A DNA stretch of 64,000 nt from Gymnorhina tibicen (taxonomy: Eukaryota > Chordata > Aves > Passeriformes > Artamidae). The DNA lies in the NCBI GenBank assembly GCA_013399875.1, contig VXAZ01001670.1:3140108-3204107 (forward strand), in the 5' to 3' direction. The notes under the pieces are model-generated. The model was not told the DNA's origin. It ran no database searches and saw nothing but the letters and a program-made list of their open reading frames with translations. Numbering within the stretch: the stretch's first letter is position 1; the number at the start of each line of letters is the position of its first letter. This document shows positions 34,226 through 45,790 of the stretch, piece by piece. The translations under genes were made by a program, and so were the position numbers.

Positions 34226-37200
34226 AAGGGGCCATGACACCTAGGTCCCCTCTTTCCTTTGAGGGCTCTTAAAGTTAAGGCCCTGGGAGAAGGTGTGGCG
34301 TGAGAGGAAAATGGAGCACTGTCTACCAGGCCTGTGTGGCCCTGGCAGGCCCCTCTTGGTTGTGGTGTTGAGCTCTCCCTTTCTCCTGCCCTCCTCCACT
34401 CCCTCTGCTTCCCCCTCCTCAAAATCTCTGTCTACTAAACTCATTTGCAGCCTTTGCTTCAACGGCCTCGTTTGGCAGCACCTTCCATATGGTGCCTGCT
34501 TGCTGCCCACCACAGCCTTGGCACACTGGGCAGCACGTCCCGCACCCACTGCTCCCTTCATGTGCACAGCCCCTGGCCCGGGGCCATCTGTGCCCTCTGT
34601 CCCCTTAGCAGTAGTGTCCCCATCCAGCATCGTGACCCTACCAACAGACCCAGCAGCTTTTTCAGCATCCACAGTGGGTGAGGGACTGAGACATGCAGGG
34701 ATTGTGTAGCAGCCATGCTCACAGGCACTGACAGCGATACATAGGGTCTCCTGAATACGTACAAGGGTCTTCCAAAGCCACCTGGGTTGTGAAGCCTAGC
34801 TCAGGTCACTGGAGCAACACTTGGAACAAACCAGCAGTGTGTTTTTCAGTAGCACCCAGATTCAGCTGGTGAACACTGCTGGTTCGAGCACAGGGGCAGT
34901 GACAGTGTGCTCATCTGCTGGCTCCCCAAGTCAAGTGCACCCTGTCTACAGCTGTCTAGGGATGACAACGGTGAGGAACAGCACAAAGGATTTCTTGGGC
35001 TGAGAGAGAGAGAGACTGACACATAAATCTCCTGCAAAGCAAGCCGCCCTTTCTCTTCATTTATCAGAGCTCTTGCTCTGTCCCTTGCAAGACAAGTAAA
35101 AATATAATGAAGCCCAGAAACTTGCTCTGGGAAGCAGCCATGGTTATTCAGTGTGTGTCTACACAGACAAACAGGGACAGACATGGCTTGCTCTGCTTGG
35201 CAGCTGACTCCTGCCTGGCAGCATGGAGCTGTGCCAGAGCATCTCCACACACTGCCTCTTGTCTTGGTCACCCTCAAGGCTCCTCTCTTGGGCACAGCTG
35301 CTCCTGGCCCCAGGCTGATTCCCGCCCAGGTACATGGCATGCTTGCACCTTGTTAAGCAGACTTGCACATGTTCATGTACGCATACCCTCAGCACCAGGA
35401 TGAGGCTGTTCACCAGGTGCGACACTGAAGAGTTCTGAAATTTGTGACTTTCCTTCATGGTTTTATTAAATCCTGATGTTGACAGGCTGCTGTGCACCTT
35501 TCCATGGGGCCCAGGGCAAGCAGGAGCTGAGGAAAGGCAGCCTGCTCTAGGCTAGCACAAAACTCTTGGCCTTGGGGACTGGCTGTTGTTTTCAGTGGTT
35601 ACCCAGCTGTTACCAAAGCTGGTTTCATGCATGGCCGGGGAGAGACTGCAACACTACAGATACGTGACTGCAGATTGCGTTGTAATGAACACATGTAGGA
35701 GAATCACGATGTTTAAAACACTTATGCACATTGTAAGTACTTTCTAACCTGAGTCCTTTATTTTTATAATCATGGAATAGAGCTGCACAGAGGGATTGGT
35801 CAGGAAGATCTCACTCTCCACCTTGCTCCACTTAGCTGTTAAGTCCAGAGAAGCTCATGGCTTTCGTAGAAACAACTGTTTAGAGCTGCAGTGCCTTCCC
35901 CTCAAACTACTTCTGCTGCTTGCCAAGGCAGTGCAGTAAGGAACGACCAAAACAGAACATGGCCAGCCTCAATGTTACGGCATTGCACAAAGTAAATGAG
36001 ATGGTGGCCATGATCCTTGCAAACAGTATTGTGTACAGACAGAATGACAGGCGAGTGATTGTGAAGTCCCTGCTGTTGTTTCCAACTCATTGGCCAAAAT
36101 AATTAATGAAATAGTTATAGCTTTTGCTTTTTCAAACTCAGAGAATGGCACAGCTTCACTGCTTACCCAGCTTTTTTTGTGTGTTTGTTATGACAGTGCC
36201 AAGAGGGAGAAGAGCATTTTCCCAGCTGGGGCACTACCTGCAGGACAGCATAGTCTGGTACAGCTGGAGTGGCCAGTCAAGTTCAAACAATGTCAGAGAC
36301 AGGAACAGATATATTTTTCCATCTTGAACTTGAATAGCTGCTGGATTCCCCTGATCTGCTCTGACCCCGCCCCTGTACCCCTCCTCTTTCTCTCCTAGAG
36401 GTACCTCTGCAGCCAGCAGCTGGGCTCCAGGTGTGCTCCTGTAAGAGGTGGCCATGTGCAGTCCCAGCCAGGCCCCTGGCTTCCCCAGCGAGGCAGCACT
36501 CACCTCTACAGTGCCTTGCACACTCACTCACCATGCAGTCCCTTCGGCAGGGAGGTCTCCAGGCAGCAACAGCAGCACCCCAGCACCAGTAACACTGCCC
36601 CTCTCAGCACCCTTTCTTTACCTGTAACAACTCAGCCCTTGTCGCAATTGATTTTCAGTGGATCACTGAAAGTTGCTCCATCAGTCTAGTCCCAACAGAT
36701 TTCTACTGCCTGTTTCTCTGTTGTTTTGGTTTTTGTCTTTAATTGCCACGAAGATAGAGTTTTGGTTTATAACGGGATAAGGGTTCTGTGGTTTGGGCAC
36801 TTAAAGTCATAAGTCCCTGGGCCATTTTTGCCCAAACACAGCACAGTCAAAGGAACCACTGCTTCCCTGAATAGAGATCAGATCTGGAGAACTTCACACT
36901 CCCCAACCAAAAGAGTTATGAGTGATTAAGAAGGCCACTAATTGTAGAAATGGTTAGTCAGCCTTGATGTAAGTCATTTGAGTGCTCCAGCTTGAAATGG
37001 GAATGAGCAGGTGAAATCCATGTGCATATGCAGCATGCCCACAAATAAACAGGGAACTGCTGGAGAGTGCTGTTTGCCTGCAGCTCATGTCACCATCCAT
37101 GACACCATCATGCAGTGCATTCCTCCCAGGCTGGTCCTCATGAATGTGCTGATGGATTCCAAAGAGTGGGATCAGTGCTTCAGCCAAAGGAAGACATGTG

Positions 37201-37849
37201 ATGGAAAAAGGGGTTTGGAAAAAAACCACTCATAAATGAGGGAAGTGATGATACTGGAGTGATTCCTGATTCCCAAAAAAAAAGAGGTTTTCCCCCAGAA
37301 GGGTCTAGTGATCACCCTGAGATGGCAGGTGCAGGAGAAGCTCTGGAAAATGGTGGCTTTGACGAGGGGACAGAGGGGACACTGAGTCCCCCAGCATCTC
37401 ATGGCTCTTGCCTTATGTGTGCAGAGGGGTCCCTGCCCAAACCTCCTGCTGCAGTAACAAGCGCTTGACTGAGAACAGGGCAGGCAGGAAAAAAAAAGGG
37501 GCCTCGTGGGCCTGGCTGCAGCGTGTGCCACCATGTGAGCTGGGAAGGTGGGTGAGTCTCTAATCCTTCAGGGTCAGGCCAGCTGCCAGGATCCAGCTCG
37601 TTCCCCAGCATGGCAAGTTCGCAGCCTCTCTCGCAGCAGCTGATAACATCCTTTGCAGGGCAGGGGCTGCCTGCAACCTCTCTTTTTGGGGCTTGTGCTC
37701 CAAGTAGCTGCAGGCACAGAAATGCCAAGTTTTATGTACACCTTCTTTTGGGAGGTCCAGGAAGCTATTGTGACCTGCATAGACACTTAGCAGGGTCCAG
37801 GGGGAAGGTTGCATCACCTAACTTGTCCGTCTAATTCCTGGTGGTTTCA
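34226..37849. other. Intergenic, nothing firm; possible minor element near 35.9-36.2 kb
   Basis: GC-moderate sequence with many short open frames on both strands (60-164 codons) and no family resemblance. Around 35,850-36,180 the texture becomes more AT-rich with a TAATTAATG homeodomain dyad near 36,100, which could be a small regulatory element. No repeat of known family was identified. Confidence 0.5.
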
Positions 37850-38240
37850 TGCACCAACTTTGCCAGACCTGTGCTGAGCTGTTGTTTTTCCTCTCTGTCA
37901 AGAAAAAGAAGTATAAAATTATACTTTTGTACATAATGGGGATTTGTAATCAAAGCCACTCCAATGCAAGGAGCTTCTCTCTTCAGAGACAAGATATTCA
38001 ACTTGCCCTCCGCTGCATCCTTCTTTCAACTATGATTATTGTTGCATTACTATTGCTATTATGTCATAAATTGACGTCTTGTGTTCCTGTTTGTTATCTG
38101 GGGATTCTGTTCTAATCTTGACAATCGCTAATGCAGTGTAAATCCAGCGCTCTGGGTGATAATCTGGCTACATAAAAAAAAAAAAGGACTTTCTAGGCAT
38201 AATCAAAACCTTTCACTTTAATATTGAGCACAATACTTTT
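37850..38240. promoter_or_regulatory. Candidate regulatory block with mixed homeodomain/GATA-type sites
   Basis: A repeat-free AT-rich block with TTTGTAATCAAAG near 37,944 (a homeodomain/LEF-like core), TATGATTATTGTTG near 38,032, TGACGTCTTG near 38,072 (half CRE), TTATCTGGGGATT near 38,094 and TCTAATCTTGAC near 38,112. It resembles conserved non-coding DNA, but that was not tested. Confidence 0.3.
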
Positions 38241-38619
38241 ACAATGAAATTGCATTTCCCCCAGCTCTTTTCTGCAGCTCAGAAGGATACCATGCTCTGT
38301 TTGCCTTTAGACAAAGTGGGTGCTCACTGGGATTTAGTGGGCAGGATGCAGGATCCAGCCCCTGGAACAGTGGAGAGCAGTTCACGTCCTGCACTCCAGT
38401 GACATCCAAAAGTTGGCAGGAGCCCTGCTCCTTCCCTGGCCTCGGCAGGGAATGTCTCCCCTTCGCCAAACAGAGCTCTGGAGCATGGATGGGGACTTTC
38501 TTGGATTGTGTTAATTCCACGCAAAAGTTAATTCAGTAGGACTCATTTTTATAGGTAGTAATTAGTGCCTGCTGAAACCCTGTTTCCCACCCAGATGTAT
38601 ATACACGCCTTTAAGTTGG

Positions 38620-38930
38620 TGTGCTCAGAACTGAGGAGGGCCTGGGTCAGGGAACGGGGCGTGTGTTTCACTCCCTTTCTCAGAGAGGCATGAGGAGGGT
38701 CGGAGTGCAGAAAGCGTGGCAAGCCAGGGAGAGAAAATGCGGAGGGCGAGATGGTGCATTAAGGCTTGGTGGTGCGGGTATTTCGCAAGAAGAAACGTCC
38801 CCCTTAAGCGCAGGCCACGGCTTTTTGCAGGCCCGCGCCCCCAGGCAGCACCAGGGCCGCCCCACGCCGACAGGGCGGGAGCGCCGCTGCCCCTCGGCCC
38901 GGCGGGGCCCCGTCCGCGNCAAGTTTGCCA
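38620..38930. promoter_or_regulatory. Small GC-rich island next to a homeodomain cluster
   Basis: GC and CpG content rise toward an N at 38,919, with GGGCGGG and GGCCCGGCGGGGCC strings, then drop abruptly into an AT-rich homeodomain cluster. The true island may be longer than shown because of the gap. It could be a CpG-rich enhancer or an unannotated promoter. The open frames across it include an unknown residue at the N and are not credible proteins. Confidence 0.45.
38919..38919. other. Assembly gap placeholder in GC-rich island
   Basis: A single N in CGTCCGCG-N-CAAG, within the most GC-rich part of the 38.6-38.9 kb island. It probably stands for missing GC-rich sequence, as at 12,121. Confidence 0.6.
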
Positions 38931-39080
38931 GCCATGCTTTTCTCATGGCTCCCGCACAATGGCCCGTTTTCTGCCCACCTGCCGATTATGCTTAATTAGG
39001 CGAGGAGTTGATTAATTTGAGGTAATTGACAGCTAATTACAGGCCTGAGGGCTCATTAACTTGACGTCCTGTCTGAGGGA
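38930..39080. promoter_or_regulatory. Homeodomain-site cluster, candidate VSX2 enhancer about 26.8 kb upstream
   Basis: About 75 bp contain TTAATTAGG (38,992-39,000), GATTAATTT (39,010-39,018), GTAATTGAC (39,022-39,030), GCTAATTAC (39,032-39,040) and CATTAAC (39,054-39,060), nearly one site per helical turn or two. GCTAATTA is the complement of the VSX-type octamer TAATTAGC. ACGTCA-like and CAGCTG motifs follow near 39,064 and 39,083. The cluster sits at the edge of a GC-rich island, not inside a simple AT-rich tract, so the density is not a composition effect. Binding by VSX2 or other paired/LIM homeodomain proteins is inferred. Confidence 0.5.
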
Positions 39081-39764
39081 ATCAGCTGGAGGGGGTCAGG
39101 TGATGTGCAGCCCCCCTCTGGTTCCTGCTTGCCGCCCACTCACCTGCGCGGCCCAGGGTGGGGACGAGTGAGGCTGCCCTGTGGGAGAGAGGATGCTGGG
39201 GGCCATGGCCACAGGGCGTCGGAAGGACACCTCCAGAGGACACAGCATGAGGGATGCTGCAGGGCCGGAGGGCTCCCCGTGGTGATAAAGCGGGAGGAGA
39301 GGAGTTTGGAAGTTGGTGATGGGCTGGGGGCTCGAGGACAAGAAGCCAAGTATGCAGGCAGGAGGGGAGAGGGATGTGCATGGGGTGAAGACTCCCAAGG
39401 CTGCAGCTCCCTGTGGGCTGGGCCAGCAGCCCCCCACCATGCCTATGGCCCCAGCAGGGTGTCTGGAGTGATGGAGGGATGCCACAGGTCCATCACTTCA
39501 ACAGGAGTCCAGAGCAGCTGCCGGCAGGCTGCAAGAACACCCATGCTTGCTGTACTGCAAGGCACCATTAATCACTTCATGTTTACATCAGACAATATAA
39601 GTACTGATTGAAAAAAGGGAATCTTTTTTCAGTAAGACTTTTCTGTTGCTCTTCACTGCATGCAAATCACAGGACAGCAAGAGAGCTGTTTACCTAACAT
39701 CCTATTGATCTCCCTCAGTGGAGAATTCAGGCATGTCCTCTGGATTTACAAATGTATCCTTATC

Positions 39765-39870
39765 TCACCTTTCTAGAACTGGCGGGATCCCTGCATAGAG
39801 AGAGGCTAAATGACATAACCAAGGTTACATTGAAAATCTAGGCTGGATCCAGCTTTTTGAGCCCTACACC
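39765..39870 (-). mobile_element. MIR-like SINE fragment (antisense)
   Basis: AGAGAGAGGCTAAATGACATAA followed by CCAAGGTTACATTG and a TAGGCTGGATCCAG segment resembles the antisense MIR core (GAGAGGTTAAGTGACTTGCC, then CAAGGTCACACAG, then a GGATTTGAACC-type block). Only the core is recognisable. Quoted strings are partial, and the match is by eye. Confidence 0.42.
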
Positions 39871-41439
39871 CTGGGCCTTGACCATGAAACCATCTTCACC
39901 ATTTTCCTCAAGCACAAGGCAGGTTACCTGAAGATGACTGCCAGAGGCCTGGCCTTATGGCTAGTCGTCTCCTGGGGGACTGGCAGCTAAGAGGTCTGGG
40001 ATGTTCGTGGCAATGCTGAGAAGAGTGGCAGATGATGCCTTTTTAAAGGCTACCATCTGATTATGATGGTAGAGAGGATGTGGCTGGAGAAATGTATTTG
40101 AAAGGTCACAAAGGTTTGTGAGGGCTTCTTGTTGCTGTGGAAGGGCTCACCACCCTTAGATTCCATCTCATCTTCAGGAAGTCTTGCCCCAGACATGATG
40201 GATGTAATGCCTGATTACTAAGCTTGGATCAGGGATTCAGTGGTAAGCCAGTACAGAAAGTGGCTGAGAGGAGGAATGAGAAGTAAGCCATGCTGGTGAG
40301 CAGAATGACTACAGGACACAGTAACAGCTGGACTGTCCGAGCAGACACAGGCTTCATAGCAAGGTACTTTGCACTGCTATGGGCAACAAAGGCTTGGATA
40401 ACAGAAATTGAAGGAATGGGATGTCCTAGCAAAATTGCAGATGACTCTTCTTCTGTGAGCATATGGAAGTCTGGTGAAGAATCTAAAAAAAAATCATCAT
40501 AAATCGGTTTGACCTGACCACTGGGGCTCTTCAGCCAGAGGAAGCTGCATTGCAACTGAAGCCTTCTCAGACACCTCCCTTCAACCATTGGCATCATTCC
40601 TCTGCCTTATTTTGGCCTTACTTCTGCCTCTGGCTCCTCTGAAAGTGCTATGCCATCCTCACATTTTTAGTGTGATCAGAAAGGGTGAAAAATATGGGTG
40701 TCTCATCTGCATATTGCTGACAGTGGCTTCTAGAAACCTGACTAAACAACTTGTTTTGATATCCTGTTAAAACATTCCACAGCTAACTTGTACACTGCCC
40801 TTTAGCCCTTTGAAATGTATTGATGTTTCATTTTCTAAGCTCTCTTGCTTAAATTTCATGGAGTTGGGTAAAGTTGACTGGTCTCTATGGCAATCATTTT
40901 TTAATACCCTTCTCCCATTTGTTGTTCCTTCTTTCTACCCTAAACACACCCAGACTGGGTGATGATTCATGGTATGGAGGCCAAATGGACCCATGTGACA
41001 AATAAATTTTGCTCACTTGCTTAAAACCTCTCCCGTGTCTGTCTCTTTCAGGAGAAGGTGTCCATAATTTAAGTTGCATTTGAGAGGAGAACTCCCCAAC
41101 AACTTTTATAGTGGCATTTATCATTTAGAACCTGGGAGAGGAGTTATTTGGAGGAGCCCAGGCAGGTAGTTTCCTCTTTTTCTCTCTAAATCCATTGTTG
41201 AAATTGGCTAAACCTTGCCCATTTCTCATCTTGACTGTTACCAGCCTGTTGCCTTCTAGTGTAAATACAAAGCCTGTGCATTGGTGCAATAATATCAAGC
41301 ATTAGGCATAGCACTGGGTTACCTCCTCATGAATTTCTTCTTCATTCCTGTGTTGACAGAGATTTCATCAACAGTGATGAAAGAATCTCATAAACAGGGA
41401 TACAGTTAACCATACACTTTTTCTATGATCTCACGTGAT

Positions 41440-41535
41440 GTTATCATCAGTTTACAGATGGAGCACTAGGACTGAGGTAGATTAAGTGGTTGCCCCCATT
41501 TAACAGGATGTCTGAGGTAGATCCAGATAGGAAAA
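41440..41535 (-). mobile_element. MIR-like SINE fragment (antisense)
   Basis: TTATCATCAGTTTACAGATGG followed by GGACTGAGGTAGATTAAGTGG corresponds to antisense MIR (CCATTTTACAGATGAGGAAACTGAGG, then AGGTTAAGTGACTTGCCC); only short parts are compared here. A second ATTTAACAGGATG lies downstream. It is ancient and degraded. Confidence 0.42.
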
Positions 41536-41761
41536 GTGCATTCTACATGTTTTAACTCACTGAACCTTTAGAGCTCTCTCTTGCTATAGAAAGCCTCACC
41601 CACCAAATGCCAGACTGTGATGCTGAGTTCCTTTCAGAAGAAGGAATGTTTCATAGGGTCCATGACTCTTCTGAGGTCTGAGCTTTAAGAAAACTTCCTT
41701 TTTTGATACTGAATATTTGCCTAAATTCCCAAGAAATGTCTGGAAGCCAGAAGTCTCACTC

Positions 41762-41887
41762 ACCATCCCTGGAAGTGTTCCAAAAGCATGTAGATGTGGT
41801 GCTTAGGGATATGGTGGTAGACCTGTCAGAGTTACCTTAATGTTTGGATTCAGTCTTAGAGGTCTTTTCCAGTGTTCATGATTCTTG
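41762..41887 (+). mobile_element. CR1 LINE 3-prime tail
   Basis: The plus-strand order CATCCCTGGAAGTGTTC, then AAAGCATGTAGATGTGG, GGGATATGGTGGTAG, GTTTGGATTCAGTCTTAG and GGTCTTTTCCAGTG...ATGATTC is the classical CR1 3-prime end. It is moderately diverged and about 125 bp long. Confidence 0.88.
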
Positions 41888-44800
41888 GTAACTGAGTCAA
41901 GAGCTCCTTCTGTCTGTAAGGAAATTGCTGAGTCCGGTCTTAGGGGGTTAGTTCTAGTAACAGGAAATTTTACACAGCTGTAAAGCTCTGGGTAAGCAGC
42001 AAACAGATACGATCTTTGAGGGAGTGATAAATAGCCTCACTAGGACTGTCATGCAGATGTAAGAATCAGGATAGCATAGGATCATTTCTTTGAGAGGTGT
42101 TTCCACAGAGAAATCGACCCTATAACAGTATATCTTGACTTAGGCTGATATCACTTCAGCCAGGGAGACTGGGTACTGGTATATGTTCGTGACAAGCTAT
42201 TGGTATTTAAATACAGGTCTCTTGGACATCCAAAATTCCATTAAATTTAGGCATACTCCTTTCTGTACTAAGTCTGTGCATGCTGGAGAAAAAAATAATG
42301 GAGAAGTGTGTAATACCAGTAGTTTGTTTTACAGTAGTAAAAGTGCAAGTAATCCCTACACGAACTACACATAAGCTTTCTAAGTAAGTAATCAGAATGG
42401 AAATTATCACTGTGATCAATGACAGGGTAACCTGTTTGAATTTAATTTACTTTTTATCTCAGAAGTTTTGGCTTTGGAATCCTCTTGTTCTTGGGAATCC
42501 AAAAAAGAGGAGGAGGTCTCACCAAATTGTTTGTCCGAGGGAGGCAAGACTACAATTTTGGAAAGCAATGTGGACTTCCAGCAGGTTGGAGTGTTTTAGA
42601 AAGATGATTATCTAAGCAGTGGCAAGGGTGCCGTTGCTGACACCTGGGCCAGCACAAGATGCTGCATCAGCCATCGTGTGAAGCGGTCACTTGTGTCACT
42701 GGATGAGAACTGTGCTCCGATGGCGACGTGGCTTGTTCCTTCTGTGACACCTTTTCCATTACTTTCCTCTTTGGACACAGCTCAGGCCATTTCAGGAGGA
42801 AGAGCGCTAGATCTAAAACACTAAGACTTTCTTGACTATATCTGTTCTTGTCCGATTTGGCAGATACAAGCAGTTGTTCAGCACTAACATCCCTGCACCA
42901 GGTGTCCAGCCACAAAGGCCTACCTCAGAACTGCATTTGCAGCTGAAGCTGTGCCTGAATCTGTCCACACCACCATCTGTAATCAGTGACTTCTAAAAGA
43001 GTGACCTGCTGATTCTCCAATGTCTCCATTTAATTTGGGTATCTCTGCAGCATGAGATAATACAACAGGCTGAGAGGACTGCTCTGAGCCTGAGGAGTAG
43101 GAATGGCCAGAGGAAGAGCTTCTTAGGCCTGAGTTTTCTGATATATTTCCAGTTCTTTTTCTTACCTAAGAATTTCTTCTGCACTTATTTTTGGAGTGGC
43201 CTCCCAAAAATAAGCTCTTTCTATTGAGTCTGGCTCCAGAAGCAGTTTTTTCCACATACACAGAGCCTTTGTGAAGTAGCTCAAGGTTATGATGCCAACA
43301 ACAGAAGCTTGATGAAACGTTGCTTTAAAATCCCTGTCATAACTACTATATATGTATGCCTGTGTTCATACATCTGTATATTGGCACCTACTCTGCAAGG
43401 CTGGACGACAACTCTCCCAAAGCAATTAGAAGGCTGAATTTTAGGTCAAGATCCTGCTAAACATCTTCAAAACCTATCCTAACAAATATCCATAGCCCAT
43501 GGTTACACCAAGCTAGTGTAACCTCCCCGTTCTGAAGTTCAAGGAAAGTTACTTTTCTGGTGCTGCCTATGTAAGTGACATAGCTCCCAATCACCAGAAA
43601 ACCAGCTTGTATTTTAAGCTTAAATGAGACCTCAGGATCAAAATTCTACAGTTCCAACCCAAATGCAGTACATGATGCACAAATGTCTGATCCACATGCT
43701 TAACTTCATGTGCCTGAGAACAAGAGTGTACACAGGTGCACAGACTTTTTATATAATTTCAAACATCTTTCACCTTGAAGAGAAGCTGCCTGATCGATTG
43801 CCTTGCTCAGGAGTAAGAGGATTACTGTAATTATCTTGTTTGCAAGAAAAATAAGAACATTTATCTCATTTTAGGTTAGTAGAAGAAATAGAAATTGTGA
43901 AATTTATCATTAGGCCAAATGTATTTTTATTTTGCTGATGAATAAATGTTGAATGACTGACCTTTGTGCTAGTATTGTTCCCATTGTTTCTGTAGGAATT
44001 TTATATTAAATTTTTCATTAAGTGCTGGAATTTTTCAAGACATTTGACCAACCTAAGTAAGAACAAACCACCTTATGTGTCCTGCATTTTAACATTTTGA
44101 GGTGAGAGAACCAAAAGCCATCAGTTTCCGTGCTGTAGAAAATAAAGAATATTTTTGAACATTTAGCTTACATGACACTATGTTCATGCACAGCAGTGCT
44201 GATCTGTTGCAAACTTGTTTGAATTAAACTGAAGAGTCCCAAGGGGGATCTTACATCTAATTTGTTTGAAGATGCTGCAAGGCATGTGAATCACAAGAAT
44301 GAAAGAGAAGGAAACCTTTCTCTTATTAGATCAGCAAGTCACTGGGAGTATTAGTCTGGAGTGCCCCAGAGCTGCTGGTCACCTTGAAAAGAGTAAGACA
44401 CCAAGTGAATTCCTCCTTCCTAGAATCCATCTCTCTGTACATCCAAGTAAGGGCCAAAAGTCCAGAGTGAAGAGGGCACTTTGGCAAATGTGGGACTGGC
44501 ATAGGGGTATTGGATGAACAGCCGTCCAACAGCACAAGTCAGGCATAAGTAGCAAAAGGTTTGCCCCTGCACTGTCTTCTGACTAAGGCACTGACAGCAC
44601 CTCCTGCAGATCTGGAGAAGTGACTCTGAGGAAAGAAGTAGAGGGACAGCTGATTCTGAGCATCTATCCATACCTTCTCCCAACTAAAGGTATGTTGAAG
44701 TTGTGTGAGTGCTAAACATGAAAAGACATCAAGTACTCAGTCCTTGAAAGTACAAACTCTGTTTACTTATAAATCCAGGCTAGGATTTATAACTAGTGTG

Positions 44801-45479
44801 GTAGGACAGCTTCTCAGAATTTATAGGGGCTGACTATTTAGGCATTATTTTGATGACCAATCTTCAATCCAATGCTGAGACAAAATTAATTTACTGCTCT
44901 GATAATATAGTGTTCTTTTTGTTAGCTTCCCTCAATAATACTTATAGCTTACATATGTATACAAATATGTATGTAGCTTATTTGGATGCTGTTTTTATTT
45001 CATCTTAGTTTAAGACTTTTATGAACATTATAATAAAATCATGTACAAATGCCCTCCTGATACTTCTTCAGTAGGCAATAACAATTGACCAGAATGGATA
45101 TTACCAGGCAAAAAGCCTGACTGGATTTACTTAAGAAGTCAGTGATTTCCACACGTTTGTTTCACTGACAGCACGTTTGGCTATATAACACCCTGCCTGT
45201 ACACTCAAGTTTTCAAGACAAAAGAGACATCTACCCACTTTCTGCAAGGAAAATGACAAATGTTACTTTTTTTGTCACGGACAATAATTTTGTTAGGATA
45301 CAAAAACTAGGAAGCTGCCTAGAGAAAAGGAATTGTGCTATTGATCATTAAAACAAAACAAAAAGAAGCAAATTTGGAGTTCCCAGGAATAGCTATTGCC
45401 AGTAATATAATAGCATTTTTAAAAATGGGGAAAAAATCACTAACCACCTAGAGATAAGAAAACAAGCATCAGTACTGGG

Positions 45480-45790
45480 GATTTCTAAAGAACAAATTGT
45501 GCTGGAGAGACCTGATTGCTTTTTAAAATAGAATTACAAAATTAGTGGATGATGGGAACATGACGGATTTGATACATTTGGATTTTAGTAAAGATTTGAT
45601 ACATAAATCCTACTCAAAATTAATGCAAATGGGTTTGGCTACACCACTAGATGGAATGAAAAATTGGCTGGAGATCCACAAATAAAGGATAATGATGCAT
45701 TAAAAGGTATTGCGTTAGAGGGAGAGATCTCCCTCCCAGAGATCAGCAGTCAGCTCTGTCCTATTTAACACCTCTTGACATGACACCTTC
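45480..45790 (+). mobile_element. Ancient CR1-like LINE internal fragment
   Basis: ATGGGAACATGACGGATTTG, then CATTTGGATTTTAGTAAAG, ATTAATGCAAATGGGTTTGG and GTCCTATTTAACACC match the CR1 ORF2 region just before and at the RT fingers (LDFSKAFD-type and LFNI-type coding blocks). It is plus orientation with heavy decay and no open frame. Confidence 0.6.

Noticed and set aside
40980..41050. LTR-like CAAATAAATTTTGC followed by a CCCGTGTCTGTCTC string.
   Set aside because: No TATA box at proper distance, no TG/CA ends and no target-site duplication could be seen.
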